A stretch of 46,236 bases of DNA. Origin: Campylobacterales bacterium (GTDB lineage: Bacteria > Campylobacterota > Campylobacteria > Campylobacterales > QNZT01). Position 1 is the first letter of the stretch, and each line of letters starts with the position of its first letter. Below, in pieces: positions 27,665 through 35,737 of this stretch. Under the pieces are notes generated by a model. The model made no database searches. It saw nothing but the letters and a program-made list of their open reading frames with translations, and was not told the DNA's origin. The stretch covers positions 1 to 46,236 of the forward strand of contig JADGDK010000010.1 in the NCBI GenBank assembly GCA_016744895.1, given 5' to 3'. The position numbers and the translations under genes are program-made.

Positions 27665-29302
27665 ATGGTAGAAAATTTTATCATTGTTATTTATCTTGGT
27701 ATGGTAGGTTATTTAGGATATCTAGGCTATAAACAGACAAACAATAGTACAGATTATTTACTCGCAGGTCGTGATACACACCCGTTTATCATGGCATTAA
27801 GTTATGGGGCAACATTTATTTCCACTGCTGCGATAGTAGGCTTTGGTGGTGTATCGGCTTGGCTTGGTTACTCTCTTTTATGGTTAATTTTTTTCAACAT
27901 ATTTATTGGTATTTTTGTTGCATTTGTTTTTCTTGGTAACCCAACAAGAATGATGAGCTATAGACTCAATGCACATACATTTCCCGAATTTTTAGGGAAA
28001 CGTTTTAACTCCAAGTTTATTCAAGTATTTGCAGCATTAATTATCTTATTTTTTATGCCATTGTACGCGACAGCAGTTTTAATTGGTGGAACACAGTTTA
28101 TCGCGATCTATTTTCAAATGGATTATCATGTGGCACTGTTTATTTTTGCATTAGTGATTACGATCTATGTACTTGCTGGTGGACTAAAAGGGGTCATGTT
28201 TACAGATGCACTGCAAGGAACTATTATGTTTATTGCAATGATCATACTTTTGTATTTGACATTTGATCTTCTAGGTGGAATTGACGCAGCTTATCAAAAA
28301 TTAAATCTTGTTTGGGAAAAAACAGTTGTTACTTTAAATAGTGTTGATCTAAAAACATTACAACCAGGAAGTGGTGATTTTATGATGAAGCTCTCAACCA
28401 TGTGGGGCTTTGAAGGCTGGACTAAAATGCCAATTTTTATGAGTCAGGGATGGCTTTTTATGATGACAACCATTGCTTTAGGTGTTGGTATTGGTGTCCT
28501 TGCGCAACCACAGCTTATTGTCCGCTTTATGACAGTAAAAAGTAAACAAGAACTCAACCGTGCTGTACTTATCGGTGGAATTTTTATTTTAGTCACTACA
28601 GGTGCAATTTATCTTGTAGGTACCTTGACAAATGCATGGTATTTTGAGTTTAATGAAGGAAAAAATGCATTGCAGAGTACAGGAAGTATTGGTAAAGTAA
28701 TTCCTCATTTTATCAATGATGCTATGCCAAAATGGTTTTCATTTATATTTCTTTTTGCACTGATTTCTGCTGCTATGAGTACGCTTTCAAGCCAGTTTCA
28801 TACCATGGGAACTGCTATTGGGAGAGATTTTTTTGAACAATTGAGTAGTAGTAAACATGACTCTATGTTTATTACACGTATAGGAATTGTAGTGATGATT
28901 ATGATTTCTGTGATGCTTGCATATACTTTTGATGATCAACCTGCCATTATTGCGCGTTCGACTGCAATCTTTTTTGCACTATGTGCTGCCATCTTTTTAC
29001 CTACATATATAGGTGGACTTTTTTGGAAACGCCTCACAAAATCAGGTGCAATTGCATCGATGCTAGCGGGATTATCTATATCAAGTTTTTGGTTATTGTT
29101 TGTACATTTTAAAGAAGCAAAGGCATTAGGTGTATGCCAATCTATTTTTGGAACAAACTCTCTTTTAAGTGGAAAGCTTATTTTTGTAGATGCTTTAGTA
29201 ATAGCACTGCCATTATCTATCATCACTTTAATTGTTGTTTCATTATTGAGTAAACCTATGGAGAAAGAGCACATTAAACATTGTTTTGATGATGTAAGGT
29301 AA
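27665..29302 (+). CDS. Sodium:solute symporter (SSS family)
   Basis: 545 residues with about 13 membrane helices. The family core is visible: DYLLAGRDTHPFIMALSYGA, FVYVLAGGLKGVMFTDALQG-like text (IYVLAGGLKGVMFTDAL), GIGVLAQPQLIVRFM and ISAAMSTLSSQFHTMG, the last holding Na+-site Ser/Thr residues. The substrate (monocarboxylate, amino acid or other) cannot be deduced. It is followed 6 nt later by a 55-residue one-helix protein typical of this symporter group. The ATG lies in the stop of a 12-codon mini-frame. Confidence 0.88.
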   Translation: MVENFIIVIYLGMVGYLGYLGYKQTNNSTDYLLAGRDTHPFIMALSYGATFISTAAIVGFGGVSAWLGYSLLWLIFFNIFIGIFVAFVFLGNPTRMMSYRLNAHTFPEFLGKRFNSKFIQVFAALIILFFMPLYATAVLIGGTQFIAIYFQMDYHVALFIFALVITIYVLAGGLKGVMFTDALQGTIMFIAMIILLYLTFDLLGGIDAAYQKLNLVWEKTVVTLNSVDLKTLQPGSGDFMMKLSTMWGFEGWTKMPIFMSQGWLFMMTTIALGVGIGVLAQPQLIVRFMTVKSKQELNRAVLIGGIFILVTTGAIYLVGTLTNAWYFEFNEGKNALQSTGSIGKVIPHFINDAMPKWFSFIFLFALISAAMSTLSSQFHTMGTAIGRDFFEQLSSSKHDSMFITRIGIVVMIMISVMLAYTFDDQPAIIARSTAIFFALCAAIFLPTYIGGLFWKRLTKSGAIASMLAGLSISSFWLLFVHFKEAKALGVCQSIFGTNSLLSGKLIFVDALVIALPLSIITLIVVSLLSKPMEKEHIKHCFDDVR

Positions 29303-29308
29303 TTTGAG

Positions 29309-29476
29309 ATGACTTATTTTGATACAGGGATAAATTTAGCATTTTGGTTAACAATTATTAGCACATTACTTTGTGTAGTATATGGTGTACTTTACTGGAA
29401 TAAAGACGCACATTGTGAAATCACAAATGTTAAAGAGTGGGAAAAAGAAGAAGCGAAGATGGAAAAGGATCTGTAG
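29309..29476 (+). CDS. Symporter small accessory protein, 55 residues
   Basis: Short open frame directly after the symporter: MTYFDTGINLAFWLTIISTL, then LCVVYGVLYWNKDAHCEITN and a charged tail with KEWEKEEAKMEK. One membrane helix (about 8-30) ends in the YWN turn. The FWL..IISTLLCVVYG.LYWN pattern matches small proteins I know to be encoded next to SSS symporters ('symporter small accessory protein'). Probably a stabilising subunit of the transporter at 27665. Weak ribosome site, so translation is probably coupled. Confidence 0.75.
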   Translation: MTYFDTGINLAFWLTIISTLLCVVYGVLYWNKDAHCEITNVKEWEKEEAKMEKDL

Positions 29477-29493
29477 TTCCCAAACTATTTCGC

Positions 29494-30054
29494 TTAGTGA
29501 GCACTATTTATAATGCTCACATTCTCTTCATCAAACACATTTATGCCAATATTTTCTATCTTTTTATCTACTTTGTACATCAACACATGATAGACAGAAG
29601 CTGCATCACACTCTGTAGTGGTTGCTTGGATCGTGATTGTTAGATTTTTATCGTTACTCTTGATACTCTCTTTGCGTCCACAATCTTCATCTCTCAGAAT
29701 GGGATAAAATAGGAAATTCTCTGTTTGATAACTGATATTTGCATCATAAATGTTTTGAATCCATGCTTGAATGATAGAATAATCTCCACTTGCTAATGCT
29801 TGTGATGTACTATTTAAGTCTGTTAAAAATAGCTCCGTATTTTCCGTATTTTCAAAAATTTTATAAGATGTAAGTTCATTTATACTCATATCTCCTATAC
29901 TTTCACCACTAATTTTTGAAACTTCAAAAAAATTTTCCGTATCATTTGTGATCGTATCATCAACAGTATTTTTATCAGAACTTGGGTTATTCATCACACC
30001 ACAGCCAACACTAAACCATAACACAAAAACAAATATAGCACTTTTAGCACGCAT
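29494..30054 (-). CDS. Lipoprotein, CG(V/I)MNNP family, module 2
   Basis: 186 residues from ATG 30054, chosen because AAAGGGG lies 6 nt upstream; a GTG two codons earlier lies within that site. Lipobox VGCG gives lipid-Cys near residue 18, followed by GVMNNPS. The rest aligns along its length with the lipoprotein at 34277 (TELFLTDLN..., LFYPI, ATTTECDAASVYHVLMYKVDKKIENI against LNLFIQDLN, LFYTY, ITSELCNPSATIYVYAYRVSKEIKQI). Two conserved cysteines may pair. No known domain recognised. It is divergent from the response regulator at 30161 and shares its operator region. A small hairpin (29497-29520) lies inside its 3' end. Confidence 0.75.
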   Translation of the reverse strand: MRAKSAIFVFVLWFSVGCGVMNNPSSDKNTVDDTITNDTENFFEVSKISGESIGDMSINELTSYKIFENTENTELFLTDLNSTSQALASGDYSIIQAWIQNIYDANISYQTENFLFYPILRDEDCGRKESIKSNDKNLTITIQATTTECDAASVYHVLMYKVDKKIENIGINVFDEENVSIINSAH

Positions 30055-30078
30055 AAACACCCCTTTAATCTGTCTTTA

Positions 30079-30111
30079 ATAGTACAATAAAAAAATGTAG
30101 AAAAAGTGTAC
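30079..30111 (-). promoter_or_regulatory. Operator/promoter of the module 2 lipoprotein gene
   Basis: Minus strand: units GTACAC (from 30111) and CTACAT (from 30100), 11 bp apart in T-runs; ATTG; then -10 TACTAT starting at 30084, 16 nt after the second unit. Mirrors the plus-strand promoter at 30122-30154, forming a back-to-back pair about 10 bp apart. Confidence 0.7.
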
Positions 30112-30121
30112 AAATTAAGAT

Positions 30122-30154
30122 CTACATTTTTTCGACACTTTTTTATTGTACAAT
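30122..30154 (+). promoter_or_regulatory. Operator/promoter of the module 2 response regulator (leaderless)
   Basis: Units CTACAT (30122) and CGACAC (30133) 11 bp apart in T-runs; ATTG; -10 TACAAT at 30149-30154, 16 nt after the second unit. Only six bases (TTCACT) separate the -10 from the ATG at 30161, so the predicted transcript begins at the start codon, and no ribosome site is present. Confidence 0.7.
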
Positions 30155-31811
30155 TTCACTATGAAAAACCACGCCAAATACTCTCTTTTATATGTTGAAG
30201 ATGAAGCTTATATACGAAAAGCAGTTGTGCTATTTTTACAAGATCAATTTAGCCATATTTATGAAGCCCAAGATGGTAAAGAGGCATTTGAAATTTATCA
30301 AGATAAAAAACCAGATATCATTATCACAGATATCGAAATGCCAAGGATGAATGGTTTAGATTTTTGTAAAAAGGTAAGAGAAAAAGATGATAAAACCCCT
30401 ATAATCATCATGACTGCATATTCACACACCCCGTACCTTCTCAAAGCAACAGAATTAAATTTGGTCAAATATCTCATCAAACCCATAGAAGAGAAACCTC
30501 TTTTTGATGCATTAAACTCATGTTTTGAAAAAATTGAATCAGGAAATCCAAGTGTTGTAAATCTTGGGAATAATTACCTTTACGACACTTTTAACCATAT
30601 TTTAACTTGTGATGGAGAGATAATCAAACTTACAGTTTCACAAAGTCTGCTATTAAATATTTTGATCAAAAACAAAGGGCAAGTAGTCTCCTATAGGCAA
30701 CTTGAAAATTCTATCTGGTACGATAGTGCTATGAGCAAAGATGCCCTGCGTTGTTTGGTTCGTGATATTCGAAAATTTACATACAAAGAGATCATAGAAA
30801 ATAGCTCTAAAGTTGGATACAAAGTAAACTTACATGGATAAAATACTCAAATTCAAACTTGCTTTTATCTTTGTACTTTTAATCATCGCACTTTTTAACT
30901 ATGAATTACTTTTTCTACAAAATACCGATGCAGTTCATAGCTATGGTCATGTGAAATTTATGGTGGTTACAGTTTGTTTTGGAATCATTGCGAGTACAAG
31001 TATTTACAACTTTGCACTTTATAGTTATATGAGAAGTAGGCAACATCTTTATTATGCCCTAGCACAATTTTTTACGCTGTTGTTTTTGATCAATCTTGAC
31101 AGCCTTTTTATCAAACCATTTGATGAAATTTTTGCACTTAAAAGTTTACTGTTATTTGATCTTTCACAAGTTTTAATGCTCTTCTTCTCTCTACTTTTTA
31201 TCAAAGAGTTTTTAATCACTTACCATGGAGATAAGCTCCATAATTTAATCAATATCATCTTATATATCTCTATATTTGATTTTGTTCTTACGCTGATTTT
31301 TTCACATGCGATCATCATTAAATTGATTCCTATTTTTATTCCTATATGGCTGGTACTTAGTGAAGCTAGACGTTTGGTTGACAACAAAGATATCCCATTT
31401 TATTATCTACTGTTTGGATGGGGGTTGGTTATATTTGTGGTGGCAGTTGAGTATCTTGGATTTGTAAAGTTTTCAGGAATTGTTTTTCCATTTTTACATG
31501 TTGCTTTGGCACTTGACTCTATTATCCTTTCACTTGCAATCTCTTATAAATTTAAACTTCTTGAAGATGATAGACGTACCCAACAGACACTTTTGCTACA
31601 ACAATCCCGATTAGCTTCTATGGGAGAAATGATCTCTATCGTAGCACATCAATGGAGACAACCCCTTAACTTTCTCTCTTTTTCACTTATGAATATCAAA
31701 AAGAACTGTAACAATGAAAATGCAAAAGAGCTGATACAAGAATCAAATGAAAAACTGCAATACATGTCAAAAACAATAGACAATTTTAGAGATTTTTATA
31801 ACCCTTCAAAA
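30128..31811 (+). repeat. Copy A of a 1,684-bp direct duplication
   Basis: This segment recurs at 35024-36707 at a constant offset of 4,896 bp. I saw no difference reading the copies side by side and the encoded proteins are identical. It runs from the T-run before the second operator unit, through the whole response regulator gene, to codon about 326 of the kinase gene. No terminal inverted repeats or transposase were seen. Confidence 0.95.
30161..30841 (+). CDS. Response regulator, module 2
   Basis: 226 residues from ATG 30161; a TTG 15 bases upstream falls in the -10 region and cannot be the start. Receiver with YVEDEA, phospho-acceptor Asp57 (IIITDIEMP), Thr in IMTAYS and Lys in LIKPI. 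Winged helix (about 140-224) with LTVSQSLLLNILIKNKGQVV and KDALRCLVRDIRKF, ending KVGYKVNLHG. The protein is identical to the regulator at 35057. No ribosome site precedes the ATG and the -10 ends six bases before it, so the mRNA may be leaderless. It overlaps the kinase gene by 8 nt. Confidence 0.9.
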   Translation: MKNHAKYSLLYVEDEAYIRKAVVLFLQDQFSHIYEAQDGKEAFEIYQDKKPDIIITDIEMPRMNGLDFCKKVREKDDKTPIIIMTAYSHTPYLLKATELNLVKYLIKPIEEKPLFDALNSCFEKIESGNPSVVNLGNNYLYDTFNHILTCDGEIIKLTVSQSLLLNILIKNKGQVVSYRQLENSIWYDSAMSKDALRCLVRDIRKFTYKEIIENSSKVGYKVNLHG

Positions 31812-32210
31812 ACAAAAGAGGAGTTTGATATAAAAAGATCTTGCCAAAATACATTAAAAATTGCTAACATCAAGGCTGAGATAAAAGAACTCAACTCTTT
31901 TTCATTTTACGGAAATAAAAATGAGTTTGAACAAGTCGTTTTAAACATCGTCAATAACGCTAGAGATGCCAAGAAAGATGCAAAAATAGAGATTATGATC
32001 AATAATCCAACTATCACAATCGCTGACAATGCAGGTGGAATTGATAAAAAAAATATCGATAAAATTTTTGAACCGTACTTTAGTACTAAAAAAGAGAGTG
32101 ATGGAATTGGACTTTATATCGCTAAGACAATTGTTGAAAGAGAGATGGGTGGGAGTCTTAGTGTTGAGACGGATAGTGAAACCACAAATTTTATAATTTC
32201 ACTTAATTAA
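30834..32210 (+). CDS. Seven-helix sensor histidine kinase, module 2
   Basis: 458 residues: N-terminal membrane sensor with about seven to eight helices (1-240), dimerisation domain with His272 (AHQWRQPL), and HATPase with NEFEQVVLNIVNNARDA, IADNAGGI and DGIGLYIAKTIVEREMGG. The first 326 residues are identical to the kinase at 35730, after which the two diverge (TKEEFDIKRSC here, EKAEFDIKAAC there). It probably partners both identical regulators. After its stop, 32211-32320 holds no gene and is very AT-rich. Confidence 0.9.
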   Translation: MDKILKFKLAFIFVLLIIALFNYELLFLQNTDAVHSYGHVKFMVVTVCFGIIASTSIYNFALYSYMRSRQHLYYALAQFFTLLFLINLDSLFIKPFDEIFALKSLLLFDLSQVLMLFFSLLFIKEFLITYHGDKLHNLINIILYISIFDFVLTLIFSHAIIIKLIPIFIPIWLVLSEARRLVDNKDIPFYYLLFGWGLVIFVVAVEYLGFVKFSGIVFPFLHVALALDSIILSLAISYKFKLLEDDRRTQQTLLLQQSRLASMGEMISIVAHQWRQPLNFLSFSLMNIKKNCNNENAKELIQESNEKLQYMSKTIDNFRDFYNPSKTKEEFDIKRSCQNTLKIANIKAEIKELNSFSFYGNKNEFEQVVLNIVNNARDAKKDAKIEIMINNPTITIADNAGGIDKKNIDKIFEPYFSTKKESDGIGLYIAKTIVEREMGGSLSVETDSETTNFIISLN

Positions 32211-32322
32211 AAATTGTACTTTAGACTTAAATTTGAAATATGTTAAGGTATTACATATTTAATAAGCCTGAAAATAACTTATTTGTATTATTTATTATAA
32301 AATTTCAATAAAATAATAATTT

Positions 32323-32355
32323 CTACATTTTTTCTACATTTTTTTAAGATATTGT
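32323..32355 (+). promoter_or_regulatory. Operator/promoter of the subtilisin-like protease gene
   Basis: Two identical CTACAT units (32323 and 32334), 11 bp apart in T-runs, then a -10-like TATTGT at 32350-32355 starting 16 nt after the second unit. Same layout and nearly the same unit as the module 2 promoters, so the protease is a probable target of the module 2/3 regulator. Confidence 0.65.
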
Positions 32356-32387
32356 CTATTTGTGTTAAAAAATACGAGGAGTGTGTT

Positions 32388-34214
32388 ATGAGAAATAAGC
32401 TTATTTTTTTACCTATAGCTTTATTTGGTGTATCGGCTGTGGCATTTTCTAGCAATATATTTGAATCTAGAAAAGCTAACAATATTGCAGAGATTGATAA
32501 TGTTGCTTATATTCAAAAGTATGTAGACAAAGATCTTTCAGAAGCTATTAATGTAGATAAGCATTTGATACTTAATGAATATTTGCAAAATATGCTTGAT
32601 AAGCAACCTTGGGAAAAGGACTATATTGAAGACAACAAAGTAGTTAATGTAGTTGTTATGTTAAATGCAGAATATATGCCTTTTATTAAATTAAATAGTG
32701 TTGAAGATACTATCAATACATCAGTAAGTGCAATTAAAGATGAGAAAGGAAAAATAAAATATGTTATAGATGGGAAATCTGCTACACTAAAAGAAATAAA
32801 TGATATTTATAAGAAAATTGATAAAAATATACTTAAAAACAGTAAATATAAAACTAAACTTCTTCAGAAAGTATTGTCATTGTTAACATTAAATGGAAAA
32901 AGTTTATTGTTTGCGAAGAGTAATTTAAAAGATGCATTGATAGAGAAAGTATCGCAAGGAAATAATATCATCAATATATCTTTAACAAAGAGTGAGTTAC
33001 AAAATTTTGTAAAAGAAAATGTAAGTTTAATTTTAAAAATTGAACAAAAACCTAAATTGGAAGCAAAAATGGCTTCTCAAGCTCAAGCAACCGGTGTTGA
33101 TCCTCAAGCTTTTAATGGTACTAATACGCATGGTGAAAATATTGATGTATTATTTGCAGATGGTGGTTGTCCATATCCAAGCTGGTTTAATAATTACAAA
33201 TATACGGTCTTGGATGGCTCAGAAACAACTGGTCAACATACGAGAATGGTTGGAGATATCATTAGATATGGAGCAAGTGAAGCAAATTTATTATGTATGA
33301 GTATGAATACTTATAGTAATGGAAATTTTGGTCCCAGCCATATAGATATAGAAAATCATTCTTATGGTATTTCTTCTGGAATATCTAAAGAATATAAAAC
33401 TCTTGATGCACAAATGGATAATCAAATCGTATCGAGTAGAAATACTGTTTTTATTGCTGCAGGCAATATAAATAGTATAGTCTCATCACCTGGAAAGGCA
33501 TTAAATGCTATTACTGTAGGTAACTATATTGAGAGTTCTCCCTATCATATCAATGAAGAATATGTTTCAAGTTGGGAAAATCCAGATACAAAAAATGAAA
33601 AGCCAGAAATTTCAGCACCAGGTACGCAGATTACTGATCCCCAACAAAATAATTTAACCATGACTGGTACAAGTTTTGCAGCACCTCATTCTGCTGCTAT
33701 TGCTTCACAACTTATGTCAAAACACAATTGGTTTATTCATAAAACTATGGCAACAAAAGCTGTTATGTTAGCAAATGCAATTGATGAAGTGGAGGAGACT
33801 GATGATTCGCCAAACTCTAATGATATGAAGGCAGGAGAAGGTGGTATTAGGTTTGCTAAATACAATCAAGCTTGGGAAATGTTTGATGGAAGTTGTAGTT
33901 CATTTGAAAGAACAACTTATATATCACAATATAGCAATAAGACAAGAATAGCTCTGACCTGGCTCAATAGAGGTGATTATATGATTGGTCATCAAAGTGA
34001 AGCTCGTGGGAATATAGGACTTGATTTAGATATGGGTGTCTATGATCCCGATGGCAACTATGTTGGTGGTGCTTATTCTTGGGATAATCCATACGAGATT
34101 GTTGAATTTGATCCTGTTAAAAGTGGAACATATACTATAAAAGTAAATTGTTATAAAAAAAGAGATACTGGATTTGATAGAAAAATGGGTATGGCTTCAG
34201 TAAGTTTTTATTAA
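32388..34214 (+). CDS. Secreted subtilisin-like serine protease (S8 family)
   Basis: 608 residues from ATG 32388 (GAGGAG 6 nt upstream). Signal peptide about 1-21, then a long N-terminal extension (about 25-225) that may be a propeptide. The catalytic domain has Asp258 (VLFADGG), His284 (GQHTRMVGDII), oxyanion Asn360 (IAAGN) and Ser429 (TGTSFAAPHSA), all in S8 order. The C-terminal part (about 500-608) is a beta-sandwich-like region (LDLDMGVYDPDGNYVGG, GTYTIKVNC) similar to pre-peptidase C-terminal domains. The Asp and His contexts are divergent from textbook subtilisins. It is followed by a lipoprotein gene and controlled by the operator shared with the two-component modules. Substrate unknown. 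Confidence 0.85.
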   Translation: MRNKLIFLPIALFGVSAVAFSSNIFESRKANNIAEIDNVAYIQKYVDKDLSEAINVDKHLILNEYLQNMLDKQPWEKDYIEDNKVVNVVVMLNAEYMPFIKLNSVEDTINTSVSAIKDEKGKIKYVIDGKSATLKEINDIYKKIDKNILKNSKYKTKLLQKVLSLLTLNGKSLLFAKSNLKDALIEKVSQGNNIINISLTKSELQNFVKENVSLILKIEQKPKLEAKMASQAQATGVDPQAFNGTNTHGENIDVLFADGGCPYPSWFNNYKYTVLDGSETTGQHTRMVGDIIRYGASEANLLCMSMNTYSNGNFGPSHIDIENHSYGISSGISKEYKTLDAQMDNQIVSSRNTVFIAAGNINSIVSSPGKALNAITVGNYIESSPYHINEEYVSSWENPDTKNEKPEISAPGTQITDPQQNNLTMTGTSFAAPHSAAIASQLMSKHNWFIHKTMATKAVMLANAIDEVEETDDSPNSNDMKAGEGGIRFAKYNQAWEMFDGSCSSFERTTYISQYSNKTRIALTWLNRGDYMIGHQSEARGNIGLDLDMGVYDPDGNYVGGAYSWDNPYEIVEFDPVKSGTYTIKVNCYKKRDTGFDRKMGMASVSFY

Positions 34215-34276
34215 AACATATCAGGATACATATCAAAACTTTTTTGGTACGTATCCTTTTTGAAAAAGGATAAATT

Positions 34277-34837
34277 ATGTTAATAAAAAAAATGATGTTT
34301 TTAGCAATTCTTTTATTATTGATAGGGTGTGGAATTATGAATAATCCACAAGATGATGGGGATACGACAAAAATCTCAAAAATTTTTACAGCAGATTTAG
34401 ATAATACAGAAATCAATCAAGAGTTTATTGACAATACTTCAGTGGTTGGACTTGAAGATGTTACATATAGAATTATAGATTCTAATGCCTCATTAAATTT
34501 ATTTATTCAAGATTTAAATGATAGTGCAACACAATCCTCTTTCGTAAAAATGAAAGCTACACAATGGATAACCTTATTAACTGATGCAAATGTAGATTTT
34601 CAACAAAACAATATTTTATTTTATACATATATTTGGAATCTTTGTCAATATCAAGATACTATAGTTTTTAAAGAAAATAATGCTGAAATAATGATAGATA
34701 TAACTAGTGAGTTGTGTAATCCCTCTGCAACAATATATGTTTATGCATATAGGGTATCAAAAGAGATAAAGCAGATAACTGTAAAAGTTGAAGGAATGGA
34801 TGATCTAAATATAACAAATAGTAGTTTAACTCCATAA
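34277..34837 (+). CDS. Lipoprotein, CG(V/I)MNNP family, downstream of the protease
   Basis: 186 residues with lipobox LIGC (Cys16) followed by GIMNNPQDDGD. It is a full-length relative of the lipoprotein at 29494-30054 with the same two inner cysteines. RBS AAAGGA lies before the ATG. It is 62 nt from the protease stop; that gap holds a hairpin-capable AGGATAC...GTATCCT with a T-run, so expression may be attenuated relative to the protease. Pairing with a protease suggests an inhibitor, chaperone or substrate, but this is inference. Confidence 0.75.
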   Translation: MLIKKMMFLAILLLLIGCGIMNNPQDDGDTTKISKIFTADLDNTEINQEFIDNTSVVGLEDVTYRIIDSNASLNLFIQDLNDSATQSSFVKMKATQWITLLTDANVDFQQNNILFYTYIWNLCQYQDTIVFKENNAEIMIDITSELCNPSATIYVYAYRVSKEIKQITVKVEGMDDLNITNSSLTP

Positions 34838-34872
34838 AAGAATTTATTATTTAGTCAGTTTTGAAAAAACAA

Positions 34873-34899
34873 ATAAGCCCCTATTATAAAGGGGTTTAT
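34873..34899 (+). terminator. Terminator after the module lipoprotein gene
   Basis: ATAAGCCCC (34873-34881) pairs with GGGGTTTAT (34891-34899) with one G-U pair and a 9-nt loop, 36 nt after the stop codon. Good GC stem; downstream tract is TCCTCTTTAT. Confidence 0.65.
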
Positions 34900-35028
34900 C
34901 CTCTTTATAGCTATAAGCAGAAGCAATATAAAGATGTTATATAAAATATAACTTTTTTAGGCTGCTCATTTAGATTAATTTAAAAGTATGACAGTTCTTT
35001 CATAAAATGCTTTGATCAAAATATTTTT

Positions 35029-35050
35029 CGACACTTTTTTATTGTACAAT
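35029..35050 (+). promoter_or_regulatory. Half operator and promoter of module 3
   Basis: Only the second unit CGACAC (35029) and the -10 TACAAT (35045-35050) remain. At the place of the first unit (35018) the sequence is AAAATA. The gene should therefore respond differently from its twin at 30161. As in copy A, six bases separate the -10 from the ATG. Confidence 0.6.
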
Positions 35051-35056
35051 TTCACT

Positions 35057-35737
35057 ATGAAAAACCACGCCAAATACTCTCTTTTATATGTTGAAGATGA
35101 AGCTTATATACGAAAAGCAGTTGTGCTATTTTTACAAGATCAATTTAGCCATATTTATGAAGCCCAAGATGGTAAAGAGGCATTTGAAATTTATCAAGAT
35201 AAAAAACCAGATATCATTATCACAGATATCGAAATGCCAAGGATGAATGGTTTAGATTTTTGTAAAAAGGTAAGAGAAAAAGATGATAAAACCCCTATAA
35301 TCATCATGACTGCATATTCACACACCCCGTACCTTCTCAAAGCAACAGAATTAAATTTGGTCAAATATCTCATCAAACCCATAGAAGAGAAACCTCTTTT
35401 TGATGCATTAAACTCATGTTTTGAAAAAATTGAATCAGGAAATCCAAGTGTTGTAAATCTTGGGAATAATTACCTTTACGACACTTTTAACCATATTTTA
35501 ACTTGTGATGGAGAGATAATCAAACTTACAGTTTCACAAAGTCTGCTATTAAATATTTTGATCAAAAACAAAGGGCAAGTAGTCTCCTATAGGCAACTTG
35601 AAAATTCTATCTGGTACGATAGTGCTATGAGCAAAGATGCCCTGCGTTGTTTGGTTCGTGATATTCGAAAATTTACATACAAAGAGATCATAGAAAATAG
35701 CTCTAAAGTTGGATACAAAGTAAACTTACATGGATAA
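35057..35737 (+). CDS. Response regulator, module 3 (identical to module 2)
   Basis: 226 residues, identical to the protein at 30161-30841 (receiver with Asp57 and OmpR-type winged helix). It lies fully inside the duplicated segment. ATG 35057 is chosen by comparison with copy A; a longer frame that starts upstream has no support. Because the DNA-binding domain is identical it must bind the same operators as its twin, so any difference lies in expression or in the partner kinase. Confidence 0.9.
   Translation: MKNHAKYSLLYVEDEAYIRKAVVLFLQDQFSHIYEAQDGKEAFEIYQDKKPDIIITDIEMPRMNGLDFCKKVREKDDKTPIIIMTAYSHTPYLLKATELNLVKYLIKPIEEKPLFDALNSCFEKIESGNPSVVNLGNNYLYDTFNHILTCDGEIIKLTVSQSLLLNILIKNKGQVVSYRQLENSIWYDSAMSKDALRCLVRDIRKFTYKEIIENSSKVGYKVNLHG

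Noticed and set aside
29497-29520. GTGAGCA/TGCTCAC hairpin as a terminator between convergent genes
   Set aside because: It lies within the 3' end of the lipoprotein gene and has no T-run on either side.
35012-35056. Extended N-terminus of the module 3 regulator
   Set aside because: It would start upstream of the -10 box and is not shared with the identical copy; ATG 35057 is supported by the duplicate.
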